Assembly (NCBI RefSeq): GCF_000621665.1
Contig: NZ_JHXQ01000007.1
Location: 106,605 to 170,604 of the forward strand
Source of the DNA: Allorhizobium undicola ORS 992 = ATCC 700741
Lineage (GTDB): Bacteria > Pseudomonadota > Alphaproteobacteria > Rhizobiales > Rhizobiaceae
Direction: 5' to 3'
DNA: 64,000 bases
Shown here: in pieces, positions 26,882 through 37,736 of the stretch
How the letters are laid out: every line of letters starts with the position of its first letter
Numbering within the stretch: the first letter of the stretch is position 1
The notes under the pieces: model-generated
The model's database searches: none
Told to the model about the DNA's origin: nothing
Seen by the model: the letters and a program-made list of their open reading frames with translations, nothing else
Translations under genes and position numbers: made by a program

Positions 26882-28153
26882 TTATTTTCCCGCAGCGGCG
26901 TTGATCTTGTCCGTATCGCTGGCCATGGCCTTATAGGTGTCATCCAATGACAGTTCGCCGACGATAAGCTGGCTCATGCGTTGCACGATCTGCTGGTAAA
27001 GCGCGGAAGATCCCTTCTTCTTTTCCAGAATGCGCGCGGCGGGCGGGGCATTCTTCTCATTGGCGAGAAAAACCGCCATGGCGGCCTTGGCGTTCTGGTC
27101 GGAGAGCTTGTATTGCGGCTTGTCGATATTGGCGCCGGTCAGGATGACGAAATTCTCGGCAATTTCCCGCTGAACCTTCTCGGAGCCGAGGAACTCGATG
27201 AACTGGCCGACGGCCTCAGGATATTTGCTTCGCTTGAAGCCGACAATTGCCGTCTGGCCGGGCATGGCAAAGCAGCCGGCATCGCCACATGGTGCGTTCA
27301 GGGCTGTCCACTCGAAGGCGTCCCCAATCTTTTTCTGGAAGGGGTTTACCATCCAGTTGCCGGCCAGATAGGTGACGACATTGCCGTTGACGAATTCATC
27401 GCCCATGTTCTTGTATTGCGAACCTCCGGCGGCGCCCCACATTTCTTTCGGGAACGAGCCGTTGCGGGTCCAGTCGTAAAGATCGGCGATGTATTTTTTT
27501 GCCGCTTCGTCCGGAAAGACGAATTTGTCGTTCACGACATAGTTCGCGCCGTAGGAGAATGCGCCGCCGGAAAAACGATGACCGGAGCGATCCATGGTGA
27601 AGGGGATTTGCACGCCGGTCTTTTTGGCGACACGGGCCGAAATCTCGACAATTTCCTTCAGCGTCGCCTTGGGCCCCGGCAATGGTTCGCCCGCCTGCTC
27701 GAACAATGTCTTGTTCACGAAGGGCAGGTTGAAGGTCTGCGATGCGATATAGCCGTTAATGGATTTTGGATCGTTGATGCCGGGCATTCGCAGCAGGTTG
27801 AGGCTTTCGCCATGCAGCTTTTCATATGTAGCGGCATCCTTCATGAAGGGGCGCATATCGAGAAAATAGGGCGCCAGCTGCCAATCGGTAATCTTGGCCA
27901 CGTCAGGGCCTTCGCCTACGGCCAATTGCACCGGCAATTGTTTGGAGACGGCCTCATAGCCGGAGGAAACGAAGTTGATCTTCACGTCCGGATGGCTGGC
28001 TTCGAACTCCTTGCTGAGTGCGGCCATGCGCTCGACATAGGCCTGATCGTCATCGGTGAAGAGAAAGGTGATCGTCTTGGTTTCGGCCGCCGCCACGGTG
28101 GACGCATAGAATGCCACCAGCCCCAGGCCAAAGCTTTTCAAGGAGTATTTCAT
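26882..28153 (-). CDS. ABC transporter sugar-binding protein (family 1)
   Basis: The ATG at 28153 follows GGAGGGCGAA and gives 423 residues. The N-terminus MKYSLKSFGLGLVAFYASTV followed by AAAE is a clear Sec signal peptide. The mature part has the fold and motifs of family-1 extracellular solute-binding proteins (EASHPDVKINFVSSGYEAV, KITDWQLAPYFLDM, and VVTYLAGNWMV). It would capture oligosaccharide in the periplasm and hand it to the permeases at 34.5-36.5 kb. It diverges from the 839-residue enzyme gene; both probably share a regulated promoter region (28154-28343). The LacI protein at 36.5 kb is the obvious candidate regulator. Confidence 0.9.
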   Translation of the reverse strand: MKYSLKSFGLGLVAFYASTVAAAETKTITFLFTDDDQAYVERMAALSKEFEASHPDVKINFVSSGYEAVSKQLPVQLAVGEGPDVAKITDWQLAPYFLDMRPFMKDAATYEKLHGESLNLLRMPGINDPKSINGYIASQTFNLPFVNKTLFEQAGEPLPGPKATLKEIVEISARVAKKTGVQIPFTMDRSGHRFSGGAFSYGANYVVNDKFVFPDEAAKKYIADLYDWTRNGSFPKEMWGAAGGSQYKNMGDEFVNGNVVTYLAGNWMVNPFQKKIGDAFEWTALNAPCGDAGCFAMPGQTAIVGFKRSKYPEAVGQFIEFLGSEKVQREIAENFVILTGANIDKPQYKLSDQNAKAAMAVFLANEKNAPPAARILEKKKGSSALYQQIVQRMSQLIVGELSLDDTYKAMASDTDKINAAAGK

Positions 28154-28343
28154 TTCGCCCTCCAAATGAAAATATTTTCATTTATCCGTCGCTTCTCCTC
28201 CTGAAGCTCTGGAATGCGCCAAGTTTTGCGTCTTGACATTAGCTTCGTCAAGCTGTTTGCTCGCCAAAAATTGTCGCTTTGAAGGTTTTTCTTTTTGCAG
28301 GCTAATAAGATGAAAAAAATTTCATGATCGAGGGAGGCGTTGC

Positions 28344-30863
28344 ATGAGTGCCTTCTCTACCTGCACGGCGGCCGGACCTGCCCGTCCGCTCTATCGCGTG
28401 CAGCGTGGCGAGACGGTCACAGCCTGGATGGTGTCGGGGCTGGTCGCCACGCCATTTCCCGGCGTCGCCGCCCCTGCCGAGGATCGGGTTCGCTATCGTT
28501 TCATCAATGGTTTCGTGGATGTGGGCGATCTGCCTTGCCGCAAGGCCTTCTGGTCGAGCATGGTGGGGCGGCACATTTTGCCTGAACGGGAATGGCCGCT
28601 GGGGCATGTCAATCTGCCGGGAAGCAATCGCCGGGTGGAGTTCACCCATTTCTGGCATGTGCCGACCCATGTGCGGCGCTGGCTGTCGGGTTGTTTCGTT
28701 TCATCGGTGCGCCGGCGTGTTCGTTTCCGTCTGTCCACCTGCGGCGGGGTTCGCATCTGGGTGAATGGCGAGGAGCAGGTGCGCTTCGAGCCTTTTCAGC
28801 GCAACCGTGCCTCCGAGATCGAGGTCTCGATTTTGCTTCAATCGGGAGACAACGAAATCCTGCTGCATAGTGAAGACCTCGCCGAACGGGATACAGTCTG
28901 GTTTTTCGAACTGGAGCTTCTCGATGAGGAGCCGCTCACGGTTGTTTTGCCAGTTGCCATGGACCAGCAGGAGGCCGAAAGGCTTGAAGCCCTCGTGCGG
29001 GATCTGCGACCCTCGCGGGATGTTTTCGTTGGCGAGCCTTTGACGCTCGTCTTCGATGCGCCAGCCTATCGGGATCTGCCGGTTTCGGTTGAAATCTTCA
29101 GCCATGGTCATGACCATGCGGTGCTGGCGCGGGAAAAGTTGAGCCTCAAGGCAGGAGAAACCCGCCTTGCCGTGCCGCATCCGCCATTGCCGGATGGCTA
29201 TCATGGCGTGACCGTGACGGTGGGGGAGGGCGAGGCCTTTGCCCGCCGCAGCATCGATGCCGCCTTTATGGCAAGCCTTGCGGCAAGGCCTGCCCCAGCC
29301 TTGCTGGAGGATCGCAAGGCGGAGGCGTTGCGCTTTGCCGCCCGCCATGGCGCACCGCGTATTGGCCGTCTTCTGGCCATGGCTGCCAGCGGTGACGTGG
29401 AACAGCAGGCATTTGCCGACATTATGGAGGCAACGCTTGCCTCCATCGACCGGCGTGACGATTGCTCCGATTTCATCATGGTGCCGCTGCTCTGGCTGGT
29501 CATGGCTTATCCGGAGACGATTGCTCCGCCGATGATGGCCCGCATTCGCCACTCGGTGTTGAATTATCGCTATTGGGTGGATGAGCCCGGCAATGATGCC
29601 ATGTGGTTCTGGAGCGAGAACCACGTTCTCTGCTTCCATACCAGCCAGTTGCTGGCGGGGCTCTGGCTGCCGGAGGCGGTGTTTACTGCCTCAGGCCGCA
29701 GGGGAAGCGAGCAGGCAGCGCTTGCCGCCAGCCGTCTTGGCCTGTGGTTCGATGCCGTCGAGCCGCACGGATTGGCGGAGTGGAATTCGGCAGCCTATTA
29801 CCCCATAGACTTCATTGGTCTTCTGGCGATCGAGCATTGGGCAGACAAGACGCTTGCTGGCCGCGCACGTCACTTGCTCGATCTGATTTTCGAGATGGTG
29901 GCACTGCATACGCTTGGCGGCGTGCCTGCCGGGTCGCAGGGGCGCTCTTACGACAAGGACTTGCGTGCCGGGCCGCTGACCGAGCTTGCGCCCTTCGCCT
30001 GGGTGGCCGCCGGACAGGGCTGGTTGAATGGCGGCGTTGCCTCGCTGCCGATGTTTGCCGCCAGCCGGTATCGTCCGCCCGAAAGGGTGACGGCCTTTGC
30101 CGATCTGAAGCCCGGCCGCGCCATCGAGGCGCGTTATACCCAGGGTCTCGAGGCCGCTCACCTCGTGCTTTTCAAGAATGAGGCTGCGCAGCTTTCCACG
30201 GTCGTCGATCACAAGACGGGAAAGCCCGGCCACCAGCAGCATGTGCTGGATATTCGCCTTGCAGGACATCCCATGGCGAGACTGTGGGTCAACCATCCCG
30301 GAGAGGACGATCCCTGGGGCTCGCAGCGCCCGTCCTACTGGGCTGGCAACGGTATATTGCCACGGGTGGCGCAGCATTGCGATCTGGCCCTCTACATTGC
30401 CGATGTTGCCGGTGCCCGTCTTCCCTGGACCCATGCCTATGCCGGGCGGGACGGAATGGACGAGATTTTTCTCGAAGGTGATTGGCTTTTCACCCGTTCG
30501 GGCCGTGGCTTTGCCGCCCTCTTTGCCGCCAACGGGCTGGAGGCTGTTGAAAAGGGCGCAACCGCAGGCAGGGAGTTTCGCTCTTCCGGTCCGGTTTGCG
30601 GCTGGGCGGCGGTGGTCGGCTCCGGCGATCAAGCCGCCTTCCGGCAGTTTGTCAGCCGCGTGCAGCTGACGGAAACCTGCTTCGAGCCGGAGATAAAGCG
30701 ATTGACGCTGATCCCGCCGGGCCGGGATGCGGTAAGCCTTGCCTATGATGGCGCCTTGCTGATTGGCGGCGTTCCACAGCCCTTTTCGCATTTCCAGCCA
30801 GAGCCGCAGATGACCTATGACAGCGAATTGGCCGGCTTTGCCATTCCACCCTTTTTCGCATGA
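28344..30863 (+). CDS. Unassigned 839-aa putative polysaccharide-active enzyme (jelly-roll + alpha/alpha toroid)
   Basis: A strong ribosome site (GAGGGAGGC) precedes the ATG. I cannot assign an established family. Residues about 1-200 look like a beta-sandwich (FWHVPTHVRRWLSG, WFFELELLD), 320-600 are mainly helical with conserved-looking polar motifs WSENHVLCFHTSQLLAG, GLAEWNSAAYYP and GSQGRSYDKD, and the last 230 residues look beta-rich. This order resembles polysaccharide lyases and some uronidases with an (alpha/alpha) toroid. No signal peptide is visible, so it should act in the cytoplasm on imported oligosaccharides. The stop overlaps the GH105 gene start (ATGA). Context says acidic sugar chain breakdown; the exact reaction is open. 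Confidence 0.7.
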   Translation: MSAFSTCTAAGPARPLYRVQRGETVTAWMVSGLVATPFPGVAAPAEDRVRYRFINGFVDVGDLPCRKAFWSSMVGRHILPEREWPLGHVNLPGSNRRVEFTHFWHVPTHVRRWLSGCFVSSVRRRVRFRLSTCGGVRIWVNGEEQVRFEPFQRNRASEIEVSILLQSGDNEILLHSEDLAERDTVWFFELELLDEEPLTVVLPVAMDQQEAERLEALVRDLRPSRDVFVGEPLTLVFDAPAYRDLPVSVEIFSHGHDHAVLAREKLSLKAGETRLAVPHPPLPDGYHGVTVTVGEGEAFARRSIDAAFMASLAARPAPALLEDRKAEALRFAARHGAPRIGRLLAMAASGDVEQQAFADIMEATLASIDRRDDCSDFIMVPLLWLVMAYPETIAPPMMARIRHSVLNYRYWVDEPGNDAMWFWSENHVLCFHTSQLLAGLWLPEAVFTASGRRGSEQAALAASRLGLWFDAVEPHGLAEWNSAAYYPIDFIGLLAIEHWADKTLAGRARHLLDLIFEMVALHTLGGVPAGSQGRSYDKDLRAGPLTELAPFAWVAAGQGWLNGGVASLPMFAASRYRPPERVTAFADLKPGRAIEARYTQGLEAAHLVLFKNEAAQLSTVVDHKTGKPGHQQHVLDIRLAGHPMARLWVNHPGEDDPWGSQRPSYWAGNGILPRVAQHCDLALYIADVAGARLPWTHAYAGRDGMDEIFLEGDWLFTRSGRGFAALFAANGLEAVEKGATAGREFRSSGPVCGWAAVVGSGDQAAFRQFVSRVQLTETCFEPEIKRLTLIPPGRDAVSLAYDGALLIGGVPQPFSHFQPEPQMTYDSELAGFAIPPFFA

Positions 30864-31957
30864 CGGACAGTTCCATGAAGAATGCAAACATCGACAGGCA
30901 GGGCCTTCGCAAGACCATTGACGAGGTGGCGGCGGCCTTCAGCCGCCTGAAGGGCATCAAGGAGGGGTTGGGCAGCGAAAGTGCTTCCGGCATCCAGTTC
31001 GACGAATGGGACTGGGAGGTGGGCGTGGGTCTTTATGGCTTCCTGCGCCGCGCCATTGCCGCCGATGACAGAAAGGCCCTTGCCGATCTGGTGGACTGGT
31101 ATGCCATGCAGATTGCCCGTGGCCTGCCGCCGCGCCAGATCAACAGCACCGCCCCCATGTTGCCGCTTGCCATTCTCATCCGCCATGTGGACCGTCCGGA
31201 TTTTCGCGCGCTTGTGGAGGATTGGGCAGACTGGCTGGTGCATCACCTGCCGAAAACCGAGGATGGCGGCTTTCAGCATGTGGTGAAGGAGCGCCTGAAC
31301 GAGGGCGAGCTTTGGGACGATACGCTGTTCATGGCAGCCCTCTTCCTGGCGCAGGCCGGTGTGGTGTTCAAGCGCAAGGATTGGGTGGATGAGGCCGTCT
31401 ATCAGTTCCTCGTCCATGCCCGTTACCTCTCCGATCCGGTTACGGGGCTCTGGTATCACGGCTGGACCTTTCTTGGACGGCATAACTTTGCCCGCGCCTT
31501 CTGGGCGCGGGGCAATGCGTGGATAACGGTTGCCATTCCGGAGCTTTTCGCCATCGTGCCGGATCTTGCCGGCAAGGACCGCCGGTTCCTGGCCAATCTG
31601 CTGAAAAGCCAGGTGCGCGCGCTCAAGCAATTCCAGCGGCAGGATGGTCTTTTCCATACGCTGCTGGACGACCCCACCTCGCCGACCGAAACGTCGGCGA
31701 CGGCAGGCATTGCCTATGGCATTTTGCGCGGGATAGAGGCAGGCATTCTCGATGCATCCGACAAGGCTCACGCCGATCTCGCCCTTGCCGCCGTGCTTGG
31801 GCAGATCGATGCGCAGGGCGTGGTGCATGGCGTTTCCGACGGCACGCCCATGGGGCATGATCTCGATTTCTACCGCCGCATTCCGAACCTGCCCACCCCT
31901 TACGGTCAGGCGCTGGCCATGCTGCTGTTGATTGACGTGATGATGAAGACATCTTGA
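30860..31957 (+). CDS. GH88/GH105 unsaturated glucuronyl/rhamnogalacturonyl hydrolase
   Basis: A 365-residue (alpha/alpha)6-barrel enzyme related to YteR. Visible motifs include DEWDWEVGVGLYG near residue 50, GELWDDTLFMAALFLA with the catalytic-type Asp pair, NFARAFWARGNAWITVAI, and LLDDPTSPTETSATAGIAYG, all typical of GH105. It removes the 4,5-unsaturated uronic acid left at the non-reducing end of oligosaccharides after polysaccharide lyase action, by hydration of the double bond. No signal peptide, so cytoplasmic. It overlaps the 839-residue enzyme gene and sits 6 bases from GH28, giving one operon. Confidence 0.9.
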   Translation: MTDSSMKNANIDRQGLRKTIDEVAAAFSRLKGIKEGLGSESASGIQFDEWDWEVGVGLYGFLRRAIAADDRKALADLVDWYAMQIARGLPPRQINSTAPMLPLAILIRHVDRPDFRALVEDWADWLVHHLPKTEDGGFQHVVKERLNEGELWDDTLFMAALFLAQAGVVFKRKDWVDEAVYQFLVHARYLSDPVTGLWYHGWTFLGRHNFARAFWARGNAWITVAIPELFAIVPDLAGKDRRFLANLLKSQVRALKQFQRQDGLFHTLLDDPTSPTETSATAGIAYGILRGIEAGILDASDKAHADLALAAVLGQIDAQGVVHGVSDGTPMGHDLDFYRRIPNLPTPYGQALAMLLLIDVMMKTS

Positions 31958-31963
31958 AAGACC

Positions 31964-33292
31964 ATGCCGATGACAAGAAAGATCGCCCCCCACGACGGGG
32001 ATAACACCGCCGCCATTCAGGATGCCATCCATGCCGTCAGCACTGGCGGCGGCGGAGTGGTCGTGCTGGAGGCAGGTCTTCACAGTGTCCGGGGCTTGAC
32101 CCTTGCTTCCGGGGTCAATCTGGTGATTGGCAAGGGCGCGGTGTTGCGGCCCGTGACGGACTATGAAGCCTATGCCGAAACATGCGTCGATGTGATCGCC
32201 GAAAAGTCCGACCGCGCCATGATCGTGGCGCGTGGTGCTCAGAACGTCTCCTTGACCGGTGACGGCGTGATCGAAGCAGGCGGCGAAGGCTTCATCATTG
32301 GCAATGACGAGGCGGTCGGCACCTTCATTCCGGCAGAATTGCGCCCCCGCGTGCTGGTGATGGAACATTGCCGCAATGTGCGCGTCAGCGGCGTGACGGT
32401 GAAGGATTCGCCGATGTGGACGCTGCATTTCGTCAATTGCGATAATTTGCATGTTTCCCATGTCACGGTTGAAAATAATCGCCGCCTGCCCAACACCGAT
32501 GGCATGGTGCTGGATGCCTGCCGACAGGCGGTGGTGGAGCATTGCAGGATCGCCACCGCCGATGACGGCATCTGCCTGAAAACCAGCGCCGGGCCGGATG
32601 GCAAGGCCATCGGCACCTGCGAGAATGTGGTGGTTCGTCATTGCAACGTGTCCAGCCTGAGTTGCGCTCTCAAGCTTGGTACGGAAAGCCATGGCGATTT
32701 CACCAATATCGTCTTCGAGGATTGCAAGGTGCTGGACTCCAATCGCGGGCTTGGGATTTTCTCGCGCGATGGCGGGCGGGTGTCGAATGTCCGCTTCTCG
32801 CGGATCGCGGTGGATTGCCGCGAAACGCCGGATGGTTTCTGGGGCTCCGGCGAGGCGCTGACGGTGACGGTGGTGGACCGTCGCCCGGAAAAGCAGGCCG
32901 GCGCGGTCGTCAATCTGCTGGTGGAGGATGTAACGGGCGTGATGGAGGGGGCAATCACCGCCATTTCGGCCTCTGCCGCCGGTATCCACAATCTCACGCT
33001 TTCGCGGGTGAGGGTCACGCAGCGTCCCGGCGCACTCGGCACGGGTCAGCGTTACGATCTGCGGCCGACCAATGCCGATCTTGCCGTCCAGCCGGATGAA
33101 GCGGGCCGGGCCAATGCCTACAGGCGCGGTGCCGATGGCCGGATCATCGGCCTTGAGGATTATCCGGGCGGTCTGCCGGGGCTTTATGCGCAGGGCGTGC
33201 AGGGCATGACGCTGGTGGAGGTGGAGATCGACCGGCCAGAACCATTGCCCATGGGCTGGAACAGCCAGACGCTGCTGATGGCAGCGGAATAA
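31964..33292 (+). CDS. GH28-like right-handed beta-helix glycosidase (atypical active site)
   Basis: A 442-residue parallel beta-helix protein. The opening [20 protein letters not shown] and the [10 protein letters not shown] and [12 protein letters not shown] segments match GH28 motifs (NTD and DD). The usual G-H-G motif is not obvious: the equivalent stretch reads [14 protein letters not shown], and the usual RIK region reads [11 protein letters not shown]. It may therefore act on a different pectic or uronide linkage, or be a relative with altered chemistry. No signal peptide. A second ATG two codons on (31970) is an alternative start. Fits breakdown of imported oligogalacturonides or rhamnogalacturonan pieces. 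Confidence 0.8.
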   Translation: MPMTRKIAPHDGDNTAAIQDAIHAVSTGGGGVVVLEAGLHSVRGLTLASGVNLVIGKGAVLRPVTDYEAYAETCVDVIAEKSDRAMIVARGAQNVSLTGDGVIEAGGEGFIIGNDEAVGTFIPAELRPRVLVMEHCRNVRVSGVTVKDSPMWTLHFVNCDNLHVSHVTVENNRRLPNTDGMVLDACRQAVVEHCRIATADDGICLKTSAGPDGKAIGTCENVVVRHCNVSSLSCALKLGTESHGDFTNIVFEDCKVLDSNRGLGIFSRDGGRVSNVRFSRIAVDCRETPDGFWGSGEALTVTVVDRRPEKQAGAVVNLLVEDVTGVMEGAITAISASAAGIHNLTLSRVRVTQRPGALGTGQRYDLRPTNADLAVQPDEAGRANAYRRGADGRIIGLEDYPGGLPGLYAQGVQGMTLVEVEIDRPEPLPMGWNSQTLLMAAE

Positions 33293-33308
33293 GTGGCGGG
33301 AGGAGGAG

Positions 33309-34470
<1,162 letters not shown>

Positions 34471-34481
<11 letters not shown>

Positions 34482-35463
34482 TCCCGTTGAAATGGCAGGC
34501 CGCGCCGTGGAAAGCGTGATGCGGCTGGTGGAGTGGCCTCTGGGGTGGCTGGAAAGGCTGATGGGCCGCAAGCACATGCCCTACCTGTTTCTGGCGCCCA
34601 ATCTCATCCTCTTCGGCATTTTCACCTTTCTGCCAATTGCCATTTCCATCGGCTATGCCTTTACCGGCGGCACGGGGCTTTTCGTGACGGATCGGCCCTT
34701 TGTCGGGCTCGATAATTTCCGGCAGCTTCTGAACTGTCAGGATTACATGCAGCCCGGCACCTGCCAGGAATCGCTGTTCTGGATCGCCATCTGGAATACA
34801 CTGTGGTTCGTCGCCTTCAACGTCACCGCCACATTGCTGGTGGCGTTGACGACGGCGCTCATTCTCAACCGGGCCATTGCGGGACGCGGCTTTTTCCGCG
34901 CCATGTTCTTTTATCCGGTGCTGCTCTCGCCGGTGGTCATCGGGCTGATATGGAAATGGTTTCTCGACCGTAACGGCCTGCTCAATGCGTTTTTGCAAAT
35001 GCTGGGCGTGCCGCCGGAGATCTTTCTGCTTGAAGTGGGCTGGTCGCGTTTCTTCGTGGTGGTGGTGTCGGTCTGGTGCCATATGGGCTTTTACACGCTG
35101 ATCCTGCTGGCGGGACTTCAGGCAATTCCGAAGGACCTCTACGAAGCGGCCGCCATCGATGCCGCCTCGCCGCGCCGGATGCTGTTGCGTATCACCTTGC
35201 CGCTGCTTGCCCCCAATCTGCTGGTGGTGCTGATCCTGCTGATGATCCGCTCCGTGCAGGTGTTCGACGAGGCCTGGGTGCTGACCAATGGCGGCGGCCC
35301 CGGCACGGCCAACAGCTTCATCGTGCAATATATCTATCAGGTGGCTTTCGGCGGCGATCTTCGCCTGTTCGGCCTTGCCTCGGCGGCATCGGTGCTGATG
35401 GGCGCCGTGCTGCTGGTGCTGACGCTGATCCAGCTTCGGCTTGGCCAGAAGATGGAGCAATGA
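34471..35463 (+). CDS. ABC sugar transporter permease (MalF-like)
   Basis: The ATG at 34471 has GCGGAGGGACC upstream and gives 330 residues. Six membrane helices are likely (first at about 35-58). The EAA loop reads [20 protein letters not shown], the contact site for the ATPase. It pairs with the next permease to form the channel for the sugar captured by the binding protein at 26.9-28.2 kb. A small region [19 protein letters not shown] after helix 1 matches MalF/UgpA type permeases. The gene overlaps the end of the ATPase gene. Confidence 0.92.
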
Positions 35464-35464
35464 C

Positions 35465-36520
35465 ATGGCCAATCTCAATGCAATCGCTTTTTTCACCCGT
35501 ACCCGTCGTCCCGGCCGTGTCGGATTGACGGACCTCCTCTCCTGGGCATGGCTCATTCTGGGGACGCTCGCCGTGCTGGTGCCGGTCGTCTGGGCGGGGC
35601 TCTCCTCGCTGAAGCCGGAGGCGGAAATCACCCGTTTCCCACCGGGCTTTCTGCCAAAAACAACCCGTGAAGTGGTGGTTGCAGGCTATGACAAGCCGTT
35701 ATCGCTCTTTCGGCTCGATGTGAATGGCGAGACGAAGGACATGGCGATGATCCGCCGAATAGGGCTGAAAGCGCAGCTTGTCGATCCGCAAAATCCGGGT
35801 CCGCCGGTCAGCGCCAATGTCAGGGATCTTGCGCCGGTCCAGCGGCTGACCATCGCCACGCAGAACTATTCCGATCCGCTGACGCGCTTCGATTTCCTGA
35901 CATTTCTGAAAAACTCCGTTTTCGTCACTGTCGTCGCCACGCTGCTGACGCTCATCATCAACGCCATGGCCGCTTTTGCGCTGTCGAAATACCGCTTTCG
36001 CGGCGACAAGGCGATTTTCGTGCTGATCATTTCCACGCTGATGATTCCGCTGACGGTGGTGATGGTGCCTGCCTATCTGGTGATTGTCGGCGTCGGGCTG
36101 GTCGATAATCTCTGGGGCGTAATCGTGCCAACCCTTGCCACGCCCACCGGCGTCTTTCTGCTGCGGCAATATATGCTGACCATTCCGGATGAGTTAATCG
36201 AGGCGGCCCGTGTCGATGCCGCCAGCGAGTTTCGGATTTTCTGGCGCATCATCCTGCCGCTCAGCGCACCGGCGCTGGCGGTGCTGGCCATCTTCTCGGT
36301 GCTGTGGCGCTGGAATGACTTTCTGTGGCCGCTGATCGTACTCAGCAGCCGGGAAAACTTTACCCTGCAAGTCGGGCTGAATGCCTTTCAGGGAGAGTTC
36401 TCCGTGCAATGGCACTATATCCTGGCCATGACCTTTCTCAGCCTCGCCCCGGTCACGGCGGTTTTTCTTTTTCTGCAAAAATTTATCACCACCGGCATTG
36501 CAGGCACGGGCATGAAGTAA
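35465..36520 (+). CDS. ABC sugar transporter permease (MalG-like)
   Basis: The ATG follows the previous stop by one base and gives 351 residues. Six helices are likely; the first (LLSWAWLILGTLAVLVPVVW) is followed by a long periplasmic loop of about 110 residues containing VSANVRDLAPVQRL, as in MalG/UgpE-type proteins with enlarged first loops. The EAA motif reads IEAARVDAASEFRIFWRIIL. It completes the importer. The gene stop abuts, with no gap, the stop of the convergent LacI gene at 36521, so any terminator is shared or lies within coding sequence. Confidence 0.92.
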   Translation: MANLNAIAFFTRTRRPGRVGLTDLLSWAWLILGTLAVLVPVVWAGLSSLKPEAEITRFPPGFLPKTTREVVVAGYDKPLSLFRLDVNGETKDMAMIRRIGLKAQLVDPQNPGPPVSANVRDLAPVQRLTIATQNYSDPLTRFDFLTFLKNSVFVTVVATLLTLIINAMAAFALSKYRFRGDKAIFVLIISTLMIPLTVVMVPAYLVIVGVGLVDNLWGVIVPTLATPTGVFLLRQYMLTIPDELIEAARVDAASEFRIFWRIILPLSAPALAVLAIFSVLWRWNDFLWPLIVLSSRENFTLQVGLNAFQGEFSVQWHYILAMTFLSLAPVTAVFLFLQKFITTGIAGTGMK

Positions 36521-37564
36521 TCACGCGCGCGGCGATGAAAGGCTGCCGCGGATCACCATGCGGCAGCCAAGTTCCAGCCGGTGGGCAGGCCGCAGGGGAT
36601 CGTTGGCGATCAGCCGCTGCTCGATCATGTCAAGCGCCGCCGCCCCGAGCCTTTCGGTTGGCAGGTGCATGGTGGAAAGCGGCGGAACCGTGAACTCACC
36701 GGGCATGATGTCATCGAAGCCAAGCACCGACATATCTTCGGGCACGCGAATGCCAAGATCCTTCAGGGCCTTGAGGCAGCCGAAGGCCAGATTGTCGGCG
36801 GCACAGAAAATCGCCGTTGCGCCGCGCAGGCTGCGGTCTTCGGCAAAAACGGCCCGGATTGCCTTTTCGCCGGCCATCGGCTCGAAGCCTTCCGCCTCGA
36901 CAATCATGTCGAGAGGGGCGGCAAGGCCTGCCAGAAGGTGGGCGTCGATGAAACCGTCCTGACGCCTGCGAATGGTGGTTCGCCCGGCCCCCCACGTCAG
37001 ATGAAGAATGCGGCGATGCCCGAGGGAAAGGAGATGTTCCGTGGCCGCGCGTGCTCCAAAGCGGTTTTCGCCCGTCACCGTGTCGAGTTTCATGGACGGG
37101 TCTTCCCCGTTCAGCAACACCACCGGCAGGGCAAGCTGCGCCAGCGCGCGCGTCAGCTCCGGCCGGTCTTCATTCAGCACGACGATGGCATCGACATTTT
37201 CCGCCTTTGCCAGGCGTTTGATGTCCTGCGCGTCGATGCGCGTTGTTTCGCTGACAAGGGGCACGAGGCGAATGGCGCGGCGTTCGCATTCCTGGCGCAA
37301 GCCGTTCAGGATCGTCCAGCTCACGAGGTTGATGTCGCTGCGCGGGGCGGCATCGTGATTGACCGCCAAAAGCAGGGACCGCAGCGAGGCGATCGTGGCT
37401 TTGCTGCGTCGCTTTTCCAGGTAGCCGAGCTGGCGGGCGGCGGTCAATATACGGTCGCGCACGTCCTGCGTTAGCGGAGCCGTGCCGTTCAGCGCGTGCG
37501 ACGCCGTACTGAGCGATACGCCCGCCGCCTCCGCCACGTCTTTCAGCCCAACCTTGCCCTTCAC
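36521..37564 (-). CDS. LacI-family transcriptional regulator
   Basis: A 347-residue repressor. The N-terminal HTH reads LKDVAEAAGVSLSTASHALN, the hinge helix YLEKRR follows, and the remaining 280 residues form the periplasmic-binding-protein-like effector domain, with GENRFGARAATEHLLSLGHR and VLGFDDI being family hallmarks. It most likely controls the adjacent polysaccharide operon, released by a sugar from its breakdown. It is convergent to the operon and starts at 37564. Its final SLSSPRA residues lie directly against the permease stop. Confidence 0.9.
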   Translation of the reverse strand: MKGKVGLKDVAEAAGVSLSTASHALNGTAPLTQDVRDRILTAARQLGYLEKRRSKATIASLRSLLLAVNHDAAPRSDINLVSWTILNGLRQECERRAIRLVPLVSETTRIDAQDIKRLAKAENVDAIVVLNEDRPELTRALAQLALPVVLLNGEDPSMKLDTVTGENRFGARAATEHLLSLGHRRILHLTWGAGRTTIRRRQDGFIDAHLLAGLAAPLDMIVEAEGFEPMAGEKAIRAVFAEDRSLRGATAIFCAADNLAFGCLKALKDLGIRVPEDMSVLGFDDIMPGEFTVPPLSTMHLPTERLGAAALDMIEQRLIANDPLRPAHRLELGCRMVIRGSLSSPRA

Positions 37565-37630
37565 GTCCGCTCCTTCCGCTCTCCCGCCGACTATAGAGAC
37601 TCAACCAGAATTGGAACGCAAAGCAGTTGC

Positions 37631-37736
37631 TTAGAGCATAATCCAACCGGAGTGAAACGCGGATCGACAAGATTATGCTTCGAAAAGACAATCTTAGAGC
37701 TCCGATCTCATTCAATCAGGTCGAAACGCGCTCTAA
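37631..37736. repeat. Composite palindromic repeat at the end of the Lrp gene
   Basis: Two modules: 37637-37678 (GCATAATCC...GATTATGC) and 37694-37736 (TTAGAGC...GCTCTAA). The TAG stop of the Lrp gene is formed inside the right-hand palindrome. It fills the 168-base gap between the LacI start and the Lrp end. Confidence 0.85.
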
